Assembly: GCA_949825025.1 (NCBI GenBank)
Contig: OX463782.1
Span: 62,001 to 126,000 of the forward strand
DNA length: 64,000 nt
Source of the DNA: Siphlonurus alternatus
Taxonomy: Eukaryota > Arthropoda > Insecta > Ephemeroptera > Siphlonuridae
Direction: 5' to 3'
How positions within the stretch are numbered: the first letter of the stretch is position 1; each line of letters opens with the position of its first letter. Positions 1-14,969 of this stretch are shown piece after piece. The position numbers and the translations under genes were made by a program. The notes beneath the pieces were generated by a model. It made no database searches, was not told where the DNA came from, and saw nothing but the letters and a program-made list of their open reading frames with translations.

Positions 1-491
1 TTGAATTGAATTGATTTGAATTGAAATGAATTGAATAAATGAATTGAATTGATTTGAATTGATTGAATTGATTTGACTTGAATTGAATAAATGAATTGAA
101 TTAAATTAAATTGAATTGAATTGAATTAAATTGAATTGAATAAATAAATTGAATGAATTGAATTGAATTGAATTGAATTGAATTGAATTGAATTGAATAA
201 ATGAATTGAATTGCATTGATTTGAATTGAATTGAATTGAATAAATGAATTTAATTGATTTAAATTGATTTGAATTGAATTGATTTGAATTGAATTGAATT
301 GATTTGAATTGATTTGAATTGAAATGAATTGAATAAATGAATTGAATTGATTTGAATTGATTTGAATTGATTGAATTGAATTGACTTGAATTGAATAAAT
401 GAATTGATTTGATTTGAATTGAATTGAATTAAATTGAATTGAATTGAATAAATGAATTGAATTGCATTGATTTGAATTGAATTGAATAAAT
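1..491 (+). repeat. Tail of an upstream 8 kb higher-order unit
   Basis: The first bases match the sequence starting near 54545 (end of the second 8 kb copy) and near 8079. All share the order gaaatgaattg, gattgaattgatttgactt, taaatgaattgaattaaatt, and later gaatttaattgatttaaatt. At about 436-491 the tract passes into gaattgcattg and then gaatttaattg, the same junction as at 54972-55020. The window therefore opens in the last part of one 8 kb unit directly before the next copy. Confidence 0.75.
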
Positions 492-1335
492 GAATTTAAT
501 TGATTTGAATTGATTTGAATTTAATTGATTTGAATTGATTTGAATTGAATTGATTTGAATTGAAATGAATTGAATAAATGAATTGAATTGATTTGAATTG
601 ATTGAATTGAATTGACTTGAATTGAATAAATGAATTGAATTAAATTAAATTGAATTGAATTGAATTAAAATGAATTGAATAAATAAATTGAATGAATGAA
701 TTGAATTGAATTGATTTGAATTGAATTGAATTGAATTGAATTAAATTGAATTGAATAAATGAATTGAATTGCATTGATTTGAATTGAATTGAATTGAATT
801 GAATTGAATTGAATTGAATTGAATAAATGAATTTAATTGATTTGAATTGATTTGAATTGAATTGATTTGAATTGATTTGAATTGAATTGATTTGAATTGA
901 AATGAATTGAATAAATGAATTGAATTGATTTGAATTGATTTGAATTGATTGAATTGAATTGACTTGAATTGAATAAATGAATTGATTAGATTTGAATTGA
1001 ATTGAATTAAATTGAATTGAAATAAATTGAATTGAATTGAATAAATGAATTGAATTAAATTAAATTGAATTGAATTGAATTAAATTGAATAAATAAATTG
1101 AATGAATGAATTGAATTGAATTGAATTGAATTGAATTGAATTGAATTGAATTGAATTGAATTGAATAAATGAATTGAATTGCATTGATTTGAATTGAATT
1201 GAATTGAATTGAATTGAATTGAATAAATGAATTGAATAAATTTGAATTGATTTGAATTGAATTAAATTAAATTGATTTGAATTGACTTGAATTGAATGAA
1301 TTGAATAAAAGAATTGAATTGATTTTAATTGAATT

Positions 1336-1370
1336 AAATTAAATTAAATTAAATTAAATTAAATTAAATT
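1336..1370 (+). repeat. Run of seven perfect TTAAA-class pentamers
   Basis: Seven consecutive aaatt units replace the usual gaatt, downstream of the landmark aaagaattgaattgatttt. The same locus recurs about 20 times in the window with roughly 2 to 7 units, for example 6 at 18627-18656, 6 at 25246-25275 and 7 at 34571-34605. On the complementary strand each unit creates TTTAA, which supplies TAA stops, so these runs end many of the open frames there. Confidence 0.9.
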
Positions 1371-4300
1371 GAATTGAATTGAATTGAATTGAATTGAATT
1401 GATTTGAATTGAATTAAATTGAATTGAATTGATTTGATTTGAATTGAATTGACTTGAATTGAATCAATTGAATAAATGAATTGAATTGATTTGAATTGAA
1501 TCGAATTGAATTGATTTGAATTGAATTGAATTGAATGAATTGAATAAATGAATTGAATTGAATTGAATTGAATTGAATAAATGAATTGAATAAATTTGAA
1601 TTGATTTGAATTGAATTGAATTTAATTAAATTGAATTGAATTGAATTGAATTGAATTGAATTGAATGAATTGAATAAATGAATTGAATTGAATGAAATTG
1701 AATTGAATTGATTTGAATTGAATTGATTTGAATTGACTTGAATTGAATGAATTGAATAAAAGAATTGAATTGATTTGAATTGAACTGCATTGAATTGAAT
1801 TGAATAAATTAATTGAATTGATTTGAATTGAATTGAATTGAATTGAATTGAATTGCTTTGAATTGAATTGAATTGAATTGATTTGAATTGACTTGAATTG
1901 AATGAATTGAATAAATGAATTGGATTGAATTGATTTGAATTGAATTGATTTTAATTGAATTGAATTGAATTGAATTGAATAAATGAATTGAATTGATTTG
2001 AATTGAATGAAATTGAATTGAATTGATTTGATTTGAATTGAATTGACTTGAATTGAATGAATTGAATAAATAAATTGACTTGATTTGAATTGAATTGAAT
2101 AAATGAATTGAATTGAATTGAATTAAATAAGTGAATTGAATTGAATTGAATAAATGAATTAAATTGAATTGAATTGAATTGATTTGAATTGAACTGCATT
2201 GAATTGAATTGAATTGATTTGAATTAAATTGAATTGAAATGAATTGAATAAATGAATTGAATTGATTTGAATTGATTTGAATTGAATTGATTTGAATTGA
2301 TTGAATTGAATTGACTTGAATTGAATAAATGAATTGAATTGAATTGAATTGAATTAAATTGAATTGATAAAAATTGAATTGAATTGAATTGAATAAATGA
2401 ATTAAATTGATTTGAATTGAATTGAATTGATTTGAATTGAATTGAATTGAATTGAATAAATGAATTGAATTGATTTGAATTGAATTGAATTGAATTGAAT
2501 TGAATTGAATAAATGAATTGAATTGCATTGAATTGAATTGAATTGAATTGAATTGAATAAATGAATTTAATTGATTTGAATTGATTTGAATTGAATTGAT
2601 TTGAATTGATTTGAATTGAATTGATTTGAATTGAAATGAATTGAATAAATGAATTGAATTGATTTGAATTGATTTGAATTGATTGAATTGAATTGACTTG
2701 AATTGAATAAATGAATTGAATTAAATTAAATTGAATTGAATTAAATTGAATTGAATAAATAAATTGAATGAATGAATTGAATTGAATTGATTTGAATTGA
2801 ATTGAATTGAATTGAATTGAATTGAATTGAATTGAATTGAATTGAATTGAATTGAATTGAATTGAATAAATGAATTGAATTGCATTGATTTGAATTGAAT
2901 TGAATTGAATTGAATTGAATTGAATTGAATTGAATAAATGAATTGAATTGCATTGATTTGAATTGAATTGAATTGAATTGAATAAATGAATTTAATTGAT
3001 TTGAATTGATTTGAATTGAATTGATTTGAATTGATTTGAATTGAAATGAATTGAATAAATGAATTGAATAAATGAATTGAATTGATTTGAATTGATTTGA
3101 ATTGATTGAATTGAATTGACTTGAATTGAATAAATGAATTGATTTGATTTGAATTAAATTGAATTAAATTGAATTGAATAAATGAATTAAATTAAATTGA
3201 ATTGAATTGAATTAAATTGAATTGAAAAAATAAATTGAATGAATGAATTGAATTGAATTGAATTGAATTGAATTGAATTGAATTGAATTGAATAAATGAA
3301 TTGAATTGCATTGATTTGAATTGAATTGAATTGAATTGAATTAAATTGAATTGAATAAATGAATTGAATGAATGAATTGATTTGAATTGAATTGAATTGA
3401 TTTAAATTGAATTGACTTGAATTGAATCAATTGAATAAATGAATTAAATTGATTTGAATTGAATTGAATTAAATTGAATTAAATTGATTTGAATTGAATC
3501 GAATTGAATTGATTTGAATTGAATTGATTTGAATTGATTGAATTGAATTGACTTGAATTGAATAATTGAATTGATTTAAATTGAATTGACTTGAATTGAA
3601 TCAATGAATAAATGAATTGAATTGACTTGAATTGAATTGAATTAAATTGAACTAAATTGATTTGAATTGAATCGAATTGAATTGAATTGATTGAATTGAC
3701 TTGAATTGAATAAATGAATTGAATTGATTTGAATTGATTGAATTGAATTGACTTGAATTGAATAAATGAATTGAATTGATTTGAATTGAATTGACTTGAA
3801 TTGAATGAATCGAATAAATAAATTGACTTGATTTGAATTGAATTGAATAAATGAATTGAATTGAATTGAATTAAATAAGTGATTTGAATTAAATAAGTGA
3901 ATTGAATTGAATGGAATAAATGAATTGAATTGAATTGATTTGAACTGCATTGAATTGAATTGAATTGAATTGAATAAATGAATTGATTTGATTTGAATTG
4001 ATTTGAATTGATTTGAATTGATTTGAATTGAAATGAATTGAATAAATGAATTGAATTGATTTGAATTGATTTGAATTGAATTGATTTGAATTGATTGAAT
4101 TAAATTGACTTGAATTGAAAAAATGAATTGAATTGATTTGAATTGAATTGAATTAAATTGAATTGAAATAAATTGAATTGAATTGAATACATGAATTGAA
4201 TTAAATTATATTGAATTGAATTAAATTGAATTGAATAAATGAATTGAATGAATGAATTGAATTGAATTGATTTGAATTGAATTGAATTGAATTGAATAAA

Positions 4301-5765
4301 TGAATTGAATTGCATTGATTTGAATTGAATTGAATTGAATAAATGAATTGAATAAATTTGATTTGATTTGAATTGAATTAAATTAAATTGATTTGAATTG
4401 AATAAATGAATTGAATTGAATTGAATTGAATTGAATTGATTTGAATTAAATTGAATTGATTTGAATTGAATTGAATTGATTTGAATTGAACTGCATTGAA
4501 TTGAATTGAATTTATTTGAACTGAATTGATTTGAATTGAAATGAATTGAATAAATGAATTGAATTGATTTGAATTGAATTGATTTGAAATGATTGAATTG
4601 AATTAACTTGAATTGAATAAATGAATTGAATTGATTTGAATTGAATTGAATTGAATTAAATTGAATTGAAATAAATTGCATTGAATTGAATAAATGAATT
4701 GAATTAAATTAAATTGAATTGAATTGAAATGAATTGAATAAATGAATTGAATTGAATTGATTTGAATTGAATTGAATTGAATTGAATAAATGAATTGAAT
4801 TGATTTGAATTGAATTCAATTGAATTGAATTGAATTGAATTGAATAAATTTGAATTGATTTGAATTGAATTGAATTAAATTGATTTGAATTGAATTGAAT
4901 TGAATTGACTTGAATTGAATAAATTGAATAAAAGAATTGAATTGATTTGAATTAAATTAAATTAAATTAAATTAAATTGAATTAAATTGATTTGAATTGA
5001 ATTGATTGAATTGAATGAATTGAATTGAATTGAATTGAACTGCATTGAATTGAATTGATTTGATTTGATTTGAATTGACTTGACTTGAATTGAATGAATT
5101 GAATAAATGAATAGAATTGAATGAAATTGAATTGAATTGATTTGAATTGAATTGAATTGATTTGAATTGAATTGACTTGAATTGAATGAATTGAATAACT
5201 AAATTGACTTGATTTGAATTAAATTGAATAAATGAATTGAATTGAATTAAATTAAGTAAGTGAATTGAATTGAATTGAATAAATGAATTGAATTGAATTG
5301 AATTGATTTGAATTGAACTGCATTGAATTGAATTGAATTGAATAAATGAATTGAATTGATTTGAATTGATTTGAATTGAATTGATTTGAATTGAAATGAA
5401 TTGAATAAATGAATTGAATTGATTTGAATTGAATTGATTTGAATTGATTGAATTGAATTGACTTGAATTGAATAAATGAATTGAATTGAATTGATTTGAA
5501 TTGAATTGAATTGAATTAAATTAAATTAAATTAAATTGAATTGAATTGAATTGAATTAAATTGATTTGAATTGAATCGAATTGAATTGATTTGAATTGAA
5601 TTGATTTGAATTGATTGAATTGAATTGACTTGAATTGAATAATTGAATTGAATTGATTTAAATTGAATTGACTTGAATTGAATCAATTGAATAAATGAAT
5701 TGAATTGAATTGAATTGAATTAAATTGATTTGAATCGAATTGAATTGATTTGAATTGAATTGATT

Positions 5766-5776
5766 GAATGTAATTG
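5766..5776 (+). repeat. gaatgtaatt landmark word of the 8 kb unit
   Basis: This is a rare G-to-T-type variant inside gattgaatgtaattgactt. It occurs twice in each 8 kb copy: near 5766 and 7028, near 52242 and 53539, and near 60207 and 61473. The two positions in each copy are about 1.27-1.30 kb apart. I did not see it elsewhere in the window, which makes it a good anchor for aligning the copies. Confidence 0.85.
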
Positions 5777-8544
5777 ACTTGAATTGAATAAATGAATTGA
5801 ATTGTTTTGAATTGATTGAATTGAATTGACTTGAATTGAATAAATGAATTGAATTGATTTGAATTGAATTGACTTGAATTGAATGAATTGAATAAATAAA
5901 TTGACTTGATTTGAATTGAATTGAATAAATGAATTGAATTGAATTGAATTAAATAAGTGAATTGAATTAAATAAGTGAATTAAATTGAATTGAATAAATG
6001 AATTGAATTGAATTGATTTGAATTGAACTGCATTGAATTGAATTGAATTGAATTGAATAAATGAATTGAATTGATTTGAATTGATTTGAATTGAATTGAA
6101 TTGAATTGAATTGAATTGAATTGAATTGAATTGAATTGAATTGAATTGAATAAATGAATTGAATTGATTTGAATTGAATGAAATTGAATTGAATTGATTT
6201 GAATTGAATTGAATTGATTTGATTTGAATTGAATTGACTTGAATTGAATGAATTGAATAAATAAATTGACTTGATTTGAATTGAATTGAATAAATGAATT
6301 GAATTGAATTGAATTAAATAAGTGAATTGAATTGAATTGAATAAATGAATTAAATTGAATTGAATTGAATTGATTTGAATTGAACTGCATTGAATTGAAT
6401 TGAATTGATTTGAATTGAAATGAATTGAATAAATGAATTGAATTGATTTGAATTGAATTGATTGAATTGAATTGACTTGAATTGAATAAATGAATTGAAT
6501 TGAATTGAATTAAATTGAATTGATATAAATTGAATTGAATTGAATTGAATTGAATAAATGAATTGAATTGATTTGAATTGAATTGAATTGAATTGATTTG
6601 AATTGAATTGAATTGAATAAATGAATTGATTTGAATTGAATTGAATTGAATTGAATTGAATAAATGAATTGAATTGAATTGATTTGCATTGAATTGAATT
6701 GATTTGAATTGAATTGAATTGAATTGAATTGAATAAATGAATTTAATTGATTTGAATTGATTTGAATTGAATTGATTTGAATTGATTTGAATTGAATTGA
6801 TTTGAATTGAAATGAATTGAATTGATTTGAATTGAATTGATTTGAATTGATTGAATTGAATTGACTTGAATTGAATAATTGAATTGAATTGATTTAAATT
6901 GAATTGACTTGAATTGAATCAATTGAATAAATGAATTGAATTGAATTGAATTGAATTGAATTAAATTGAATTAAATTGATTTGAATCGAATTGAATTGAT
7001 TTGAATTGAATTGATTTGAATTGATTGAATGTAATTGACTTGAATTGAATAAATGAATTGAATTGTTTTGAATTGATTGAATTGAATTGACTTGAATTGA
7101 ATAAATGAATTGAATTGATTTGAATTGAATTGACTTGAATTGAATGAATTGAATAAATAAATTGACTTGATTTGAATTGAATTGAATAAATGAATTGAAT
7201 TGAATTGAATTAAATAAGTGAATTGAATTAAATAAGTGAATTAAATTGAATTGAATAAATGAATTGAATTGAATTGATTTGAATTGAACTGCATTGAATT
7301 GAATTGAATTGAATTGAATAAATGAATTGAATTGATTTGAATTGATTTGAATTGATTTGAATTGAATTGAATTGAATTGAATTGAATTGAATTGAATTGA
7401 ATTGAATAAATGAATTGAATTGATTTGAATTGAATGAAATTGAATTGAATTGATTTGAATTGAATTGAATTGATTTGATTTGAATTGAATAAATAAATTG
7501 ACTTGATTTGAATTGAATTGAATAAATGAATTGAATTGAATTGAATTAAATAAGTGAATTGAATTGAATTGAATAAATGAATTAAATTGAATTGAATTGA
7601 ATTGATTTGAATTGAACTGCATTGAATTGAATTGAATTGATTTGAATTGAATTGAATTGAAATGAATTGAATAAATGATATGAATTGATTTGAATTGATT
7701 CGAATTGAATTGATTTGAATTGATTGAATTGAATTGACATGAATTGAATAAATGAATTGAATTGAATTGAATTGAATTGAATTAAATTGAATTGATATAA
7801 ATTGAATTGAATTGAATTGAATAAATGAATTGAATTGATTTGAATTGAATTGATTTGAATTGAATTGAATTGAATAAATGAATTGAATTGATTTGAATTG
7901 AATTGAATTGAATTGAATTGAATAAATGAATTGAATTGCATTGATTTGAATTGAATTGAATTGAATTGAATTGAATTGAATTGAATTGAATTGAATTGAA
8001 TTGAATTGAATTGAATTGAATTGAATAAATGAATTTAATTGATTTGAATTGATTTGAATTGATTTGATTTGAATAGATTTGAATTGAATTGATTTGAATT
8101 GAAATGAATTGAATAAATGAATTGAATTGATTTGAATTGATTGAATTGATTTGACTTGAATTGAATAAATGAATTGAATTGAATTAAATTGAATTGAATT
8201 GAATTAAATTGAATTGAATAAATAAATTGAATGAATTGAATTGAATTGAATTGAATTGAATTGAATTGAATAAATGAATTGAATTGCATTGATTTGAATT
8301 GAATTGAATTGAATTGAATTGAATTGAATAAATGAATTTAATTGATTTAAATTGATTTGAATTGAATTGATTTGAATTGAATTGAATTGATTTGAATTGA
8401 TTTGAATTGAAATGAATTGAATAAATGAATTGAATTGATTTGAATTGATTTGAATTGATTGAATTGAATTGACTTGAATTGAATAAATGAATTGATTTGA
8501 TTTGAATTGAATTGAATTAAATTGAATTGAAATAAATTGAATTG

Positions 8545-10189
8545 AATAAATGAATTGAATTAAATTAAATTGAATTGAATTAAATTGAATTGAATAAATA
8601 AATTGAATGAATGAATTGAATTGAATTGATTTGAATTGAATTGAATTGAATTGAATTGAATTGAATTGAATTGAATTGAATTGAATAAATGAATTGAATT
8701 GCATTGATTTGAATTGAATTGAATTGAATTGAATTGAATAAATGAATTGAATAAATTTGAATTGATTTGAATTGAATTAAATTAAATTGATTTGAATTGA
8801 CTTGAATTGAATGAATTGAATAAAAGAATTGAATTGATTTTAATTGAATTAAATTAAATTAAACTAAATTGAATTGAATTGATTTGAATTGAATTGAATT
8901 GAATTGATTTGAATTGAATTAAATTGAATTGATTTGATTTGAATTGAATTGACTTGAATTGAATCAATTGAATAAATGAATTGAATGGATTTGAATTGAA
9001 TCGAATTGAATTGATTTGAATTGAATTGAATTGAATTGAATGAATTGAATAAATGAATTGAGTTGAATTGAATTGAATTGAATAAATGAATTGAATAAAT
9101 TTGAATTGAATTGAATTGAATTGAATTGAATTAAATTGAATTGAATTGAATTGAATTGAATTGAATTGAATTGAATTGAATTGAATTGAATTGAATGAAT
9201 TGAATAAATGAATTGAATTGAATGAAATTGAATTGAATTGATTTGAATTGAATTGATTTGAATTGACTTGAATGAATTGAATAAAAGAATTGAATTGATT
9301 TAAATTGAACTGCATTGAATTGAATTGAATTGAATAAATTAATTGAATTGATTTGAATTGAATTTAATTGAATTGAATTGCTTTGAATTGAATTGAATTG
9401 AATTGAATTGATTTGAATTGAATTGAATGAATTGAATAAATGAATTGGATTGAATTGATTTGAATTGAATTGAATTGAATAAATGAATTGAATTGATTTG
9501 AATTGAATGAAATTGAATTGAATTGATTTGAATTGAATTGAATTGAATTGATTTGAATTGAATTGACTTGAATTGAATGAATTGAATAAATAAATTGACT
9601 TGATTTGAATTGAATTGAATAAATGAATTGAATTGAATTGAATTAAATAAGTGAATTGAATTGAATTGAATAAATGAATTAAATTGAATTGAATTGATTT
9701 GAATTGAACTGCATTGAATTGAATTGAATTGATTTGAATTAAATTGAATTGAAATGAATTGAATAAATGAATTGAATTGATTTGAATTGATTTGAATTGA
9801 TTGAATTGACTTGAATTGAATAAATGAATTGAATTGAATTGAATTAAATTGAATTGATAAAAATTGAATTGAATTGAATTGAATTGAATTGAATAAATGA
9901 ATTGAATTGATTTGAATTGAATTGAATTGAATTGATTTGAATTGAATTTAATTGAATTGAATAAATGAATTGAATTGATTTGAATTGAATTGAATTGAAT
10001 TGAATTGAATTGAATTTAATAAATGAATTGAATTGCATTGATTTGAATTGAATTGAATTGAATTGAATTGAACAAATGAATTTAATTGATTTGAATTGAT
10101 TTGAATTGAATTGATTTGAATTGAATTGAATTGAATTGAATAAATGAATTGAATTGATTTGAATTGATTGAATTGAATTGACTTGAATT
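8545..10189 (+). repeat. 1.6 kb tandem unit, copy A
   Basis: The block starts at gaataaatgaattgaattaaatt and carries, in order, gcattg, aaagaattg, a TTAAA run with the rare aaactaaatt (8861), gaatcaattg, gaatggatt (near 8985), gagttgaattg (near 9060), aactgcattg, gctttg (near 9380), ggattg, aaataagtg, gataaaaa (near 9857) and gaacaaatg. The same order follows immediately in copy B. Copy A is about 75 bp longer. It lacks a gatttg word after aataaatttgaattg near 9090 that copy B has, and keeps gaatggatt, which copy B has lost. Confidence 0.7.
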
Positions 10190-11759
10190 AAATAAATGAA
10201 TTGAATTAAATTAAATTGAATTGAATTGAATTAAATTGAATTGAATAAATAAATTGAATGAATGAATTGAATTGAATTGAATTGAATTGAATTGAATTGA
10301 ATTGAATTGAATTGAATAAATGAATTGAATTGCATTGATTTGAATTGAATTGAATTGAATTGAATAAATGAATTGAATAAATTTGAATTGATTTGAATTG
10401 AATTAAATTAAATTGATTTGAATTGACTTGAATTGAATGAATTGAATAAAAGAATTGAATTGATTTTAATTGAATTAAATTAAATTAAATTAAACTAAAT
10501 TGAATTGAATTGATTTGAATTGAATTGAATTGATTTAAATTGAATTAAATTGAATTGAATTGATTTGATTTGAATTGAATTGACTTGAATTGAATCAATT
10601 GAATAAATGAATTGAGTTGAATTGAATTGAATTGAATAAATGAATTGAATAAATTTGAATTGATTTGAATTGAATTGAATTGAATTAAATTGAATTGAAT
10701 TGAATTGAATTGAATTGAATTGAATTGAATTGAATTGAATTGAATGAATTGAATAAATGAATTGAATTGAATGAAATTGAATTGAATTGATTTGAATTGA
10801 ATTGATTTGAATTGACTTGAATGAATTGAATAAAAGAATTGAATTGATTTAAATTGAACTGCATTGAATTGAATTGAATTGAATAAATTAATTGAATTGA
10901 TTTGAATTGAATTTAATTGAATTGAATTGCTTTGAATTGAATTGAATTGAATTGAATTGATTTGAATTTAATTGACTTGAATTGAATGAATTGAATAAAT
11001 GAATTGGATTGAATTGATTTGAATTGAATTGAATTGAATAAATGAATTGAATTGATTTGAATTGAATGAAATTGAATTGAATTGATTTGAATTGAATTGA
11101 ATTGATTTGAATTGAATTGACTTGAATTGAATGAATTGAATAAATAAATTGACTTGATTTGAATTGAATTGAATAAATGAATTGAATTGAATTGAATTAA
11201 ATAAGTGAATTGAATTGAATTGAATAAATGAATTAAATTGAATTGAATTGATTTGAATTGAACTGCATTGAATTGAATTGATTTGAATTAAATTGAATTG
11301 AAATGAATTGAATAAATGAATTGAATTGATTTGAATTGATTTGAATTGAATTGATTTGAATTGATTGAATTGAATTGACTTGAATTGAATAAATGAATTG
11401 AATTGAATTGAATTAAATTGAATTGATAAAAATTGAATTGAATTGAATTGAATTGAATAAATGAATTGAATTGATTTGAATTGAATTGAATTGAATTGAT
11501 TTGAATTTAATTGAATTGAATAAATGAATTGAATTGATTTGAATTGAATTGAATTGAATTGAATTGAATTGAATTGAATAAATGAATTGAATTGCATTGA
11601 TTTGAATTGAATTGAATTGAATTGAACAAATGAATTTAATTGATTTGAATTGATTTGAATTGAATTGATTTGAATTGAATTGAATTGAATTGAATTGAAT
11701 AAATGAATTGAATTGATTTGAATTGATTTGAATTGATTGAATTGAATTGACTTGAATTA
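10190..11759 (+). repeat. 1.6 kb tandem unit, copy B
   Basis: Landmarks repeat those of copy A: aaactaaat (10492), gagttgaattg (near 10613), gctttg (near 10929), ggattg (near 11006) and gataaaaa (near 11427). The words cttgaattaaataaatg at 10182 and 11751 delimit a period of 1569 bp. A third copy begins after 11760 but departs from the pattern within a few hundred bases. Confidence 0.7.
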
Positions 11760-14700
11760 AATAAATGAATTGAATTAAATTAAATTGAATTGAATTGAAT
11801 TAAATTGAATTGAATAAATAAATTGAATGAATGAATTGAATTGAATTGATTTGAATTGAATTGAATTGAATTGAATTGAATTGAATTGAATTGAATAAAT
11901 GAATTGAATTGAATTGCATTGATTTGAATTGAATTGAATTGATTTGAATTGAATTGAATTGAATTGAATTGAATTGAATAAATGAATTGAATTGCATTGA
12001 TTTGAATTGAATTGAATTGAATTGAATTGAATTGAATAAATGAATTTAATTGATTTGAATTGATTTGAATTGAATTGATTTGAATTGATTTGAATTGAAT
12101 TGATTTGAATTGAAATGAATTGAATAAATGAATTGAATTGATTTGAATTGATTGAATTGAATTGACTTGAATTGAATAAATGAATTGATTTGATTTGAAT
12201 TGAATTGAATTAAATTGAATTGAATTAAATAAATGAATTGAATTAAATTAAATTGAATTGAATTGAATTAAATTGAATGGAATAAATAAATTGAATGAAT
12301 GAATTGAATTGAATTGATTTGAATTGAATTGAATTGAATTGAATTGAATTGAATTGAATTGAATTGAATTGAATTGAATAAATGAATTGAATTGCATTGA
12401 TTTGAATTGAATTGAATTGAATTGAATTATATTGAATAAATGAATTGAATAAATTTGAATTGATTTGAATTGAATTAAATTAAATTGATTTGAATTGACT
12501 TGAATTGAATGAATTGAATAAAAGAATTGAATTGATTTTAATTGAATTAAATTAAATTAAATTAAATTGAATTGATTTGAATTAAATTGAATTGATTTGA
12601 ATTGAATTAAATTGAATTGAATTGATTTGATTTGAATTGAATTGACTTGAATTGAATCAATTGAATAAATGAATTGAATTGATTTGAATTGAATCGAATT
12701 GAATTGAATTGAATTGAATGAATTGAATAAATGAATTGAATTGAATTGAATTAAATAAATGAATTGAATAAATTTGAATTGATTTGAATTGAATTGAATT
12801 TAATTAAATTGATTTGAATTGAATTGAATTGAATTGAATTGAATTGAATGAATTGAATAAATGAATTGAATTGAATGAAATTGAATTGAATTGATTTGAA
12901 TTGATTTGAATTGACTTGAATTGAATGAATTGAATAAAAGAATTGAATTGATTTGAATTGAACTGCATTGAATTGAATTGAATTGAATAAATTAATTGAA
13001 TTGATTTGAATTGAATTGAATTGCTTTGAATTGAATTGAATTGAATTGATTTGAATTGACTTGAATTGAATGAATTGAATAAATGAATTGGATTGAATTG
13101 ATTTGAATTGAATTGATTTGAATTGAATTGAATTGAATTGAATTGATTTGAATTGAATTGATTTGAATTGAATTGAATTGAATTGATTTGAATTGAATTG
13201 ACTTGAATTGAATAAATGAATTGCATTGAATTGAATTGAATTAAATAAGTGTTTTGAATTGAATTGAATAAATGAATTGAATTGATTTGAATTGAACTGC
13301 ATTGAATTGAATTGAATTGAATTGAATAAATGAATTGAATTGATTTGAATTGATTTGAATTGATTTGAATTGAAATGAATTGAATAAATGAATTGAATTG
13401 ATTTGAATTGAATTGATTTGAATTGATTGAATTGAATTGACTTGAATTGAATAAATGAATTGAATTGATTTGAATTGAATTAAATTGAATTGAAATAAAT
13501 TGAATTGAATTGAATAAATGAATTGAATTAAATTGAATTGAATTGAATAAATGAATTGAATGAATGAATGAATTGAATTGAATTGAATTGAATTGAATTG
13601 AATTGAATTGAATTGAATAAATGAATTGAATTGCATTGATTTGAATTGAATTGAATTGAATAAATGAATAGAATAAATTTGAATTGATTTGAATTGATAT
13701 AAATTAAATTGATTTGAATTAAATTGACTTGAATTGAATGAATTGAATAAAAGAATTGAATTGATTTGAATTGAATTAAATTAAATTGAATTAAATTGAA
13801 TTGATTTGAATTGAATTGATTTGAATTGAATTGATTTGATTTGATTTGAATTGAATTGACTTGAATTGGATCAATTGAATAAATGAATTGAATTGATTTG
13901 AATTGAATTAAATTGAATTAAATTGATTTGAATTGAATTGAATTGATTTGAATTGAATTGACTTGAATTCAATGAATTGAATAAATTAAATGAATTGAAT
14001 TGAATTGAATTGAATTGAATTGAATTGAATAAATGAATTAAATAAATTTGAATTGATTTGAATTGAATTAAATTGAATTTATTGAATTTAATTGAATTGA
14101 ATTGAATTGAATAAATGAATTGAATTGATTTGAATTGAATGAAATTGAATTGAATTGATTTGAATTGAATGGAATTGATTTGAATTGACTTGAATTGAAT
14201 GAATTGAATAAATAAATTGACTTGATTTGAATTGAATTGAATAAATGAATTGAATTGAATTAAATTGAATTAAATAAGTGAATTGAATTGAATTGAATAA
14301 ATGAATTAAATTGAATTGAATTGAATTGATTTGAATTGAACTGCATTGAATTGAATTGAATTGATTTGAATTGAATTGAATGAAATGAATTGAATTGAAT
14401 TGAATAAATGAATTGAATTGATTTGAATTGATTTGAATTGATTTGAATTGAATTGATTTGAATTGATTGAATTGAATTGACTTGAATTGAATTAATGAAT
14501 TGAATTGATTTGAATTGAATTAAATTGAATTGAAATAAATTGAATTGAATTGAATAAATGAATTGAATTAAATTAAATTGAATTGAATTGAATAAATGAA
14601 TTGAATTGATTTGAATTGACTTGAATTGAATGAATTGAATAAAAGAATTGAATTGATTTTAATTGAATTAAATTAAATTAAATTGATTTGAATTGAATTG

Positions 14701-14969
14701 AATTGAATTTATTTGATTTGAATTGAATTGACTTGAATTGAATCAATTGAATAAATGAATTGAATTGATTTGAATTGAATTGAATGAATTGAATAAATGA
14801 ATTGAATTGAATTGAATTGAATAAATGAATTAAATAAATTTGAATTGAATTGAATTGAATTAAATTGAATTGAATTGAATTGAATTGAATTGAATTGAAT
14901 TGAATTGAATTGAATAAATGAATTGAATTGAATTGAATTGAATTAAATAAGTGAATTGAATTAAATTAA
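11760..14969 (+). repeat. Mosaic satellite segment, no local tandem unit
   Basis: This is the same pentamer and variant-word mixture, with no gene-like interruption. It includes the gtgttttg word (13250), ggatcaattg (13868) and gatataaattaaatt (near 13697). These three recur in the same order near 21033, 21691 and 21530, then near 25903, 26573 and 26400, and again near 31360, 32018 and 31840. An EcoRI-type gaattc lies at 13965-13970. The relation to 19.9-22.4 kb is an offset of about 7.8 kb, so it is a dispersed rather than an adjacent copy. Confidence 0.6.

Larger units (their letters stand above)
492..8526 (+). repeat. 8 kb higher-order repeat unit, copy 1
   Basis: This is a ~8.03 kb block whose landmarks recur in the same order in the blocks starting at 46889 and 55021. 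They include the double gaatttaattg start (492), gattagattt (984), gataaaaa (2366), gaaaaaataaattg (3224), gaactaaattg (near 3649), aactgaattg (near 4518), gaatgtaatt (5766 and near 7028), gttttgaattgattg, gatataaa, and gaatagattt (8071). The left third contains the 7-unit TTAAA run at 1336-1370. After about 8526 it leaves the pattern of copy 2 and runs into the 1.6 kb repeats. Identity to the other copies looks very high, but I could not compute it. Confidence 0.75.
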
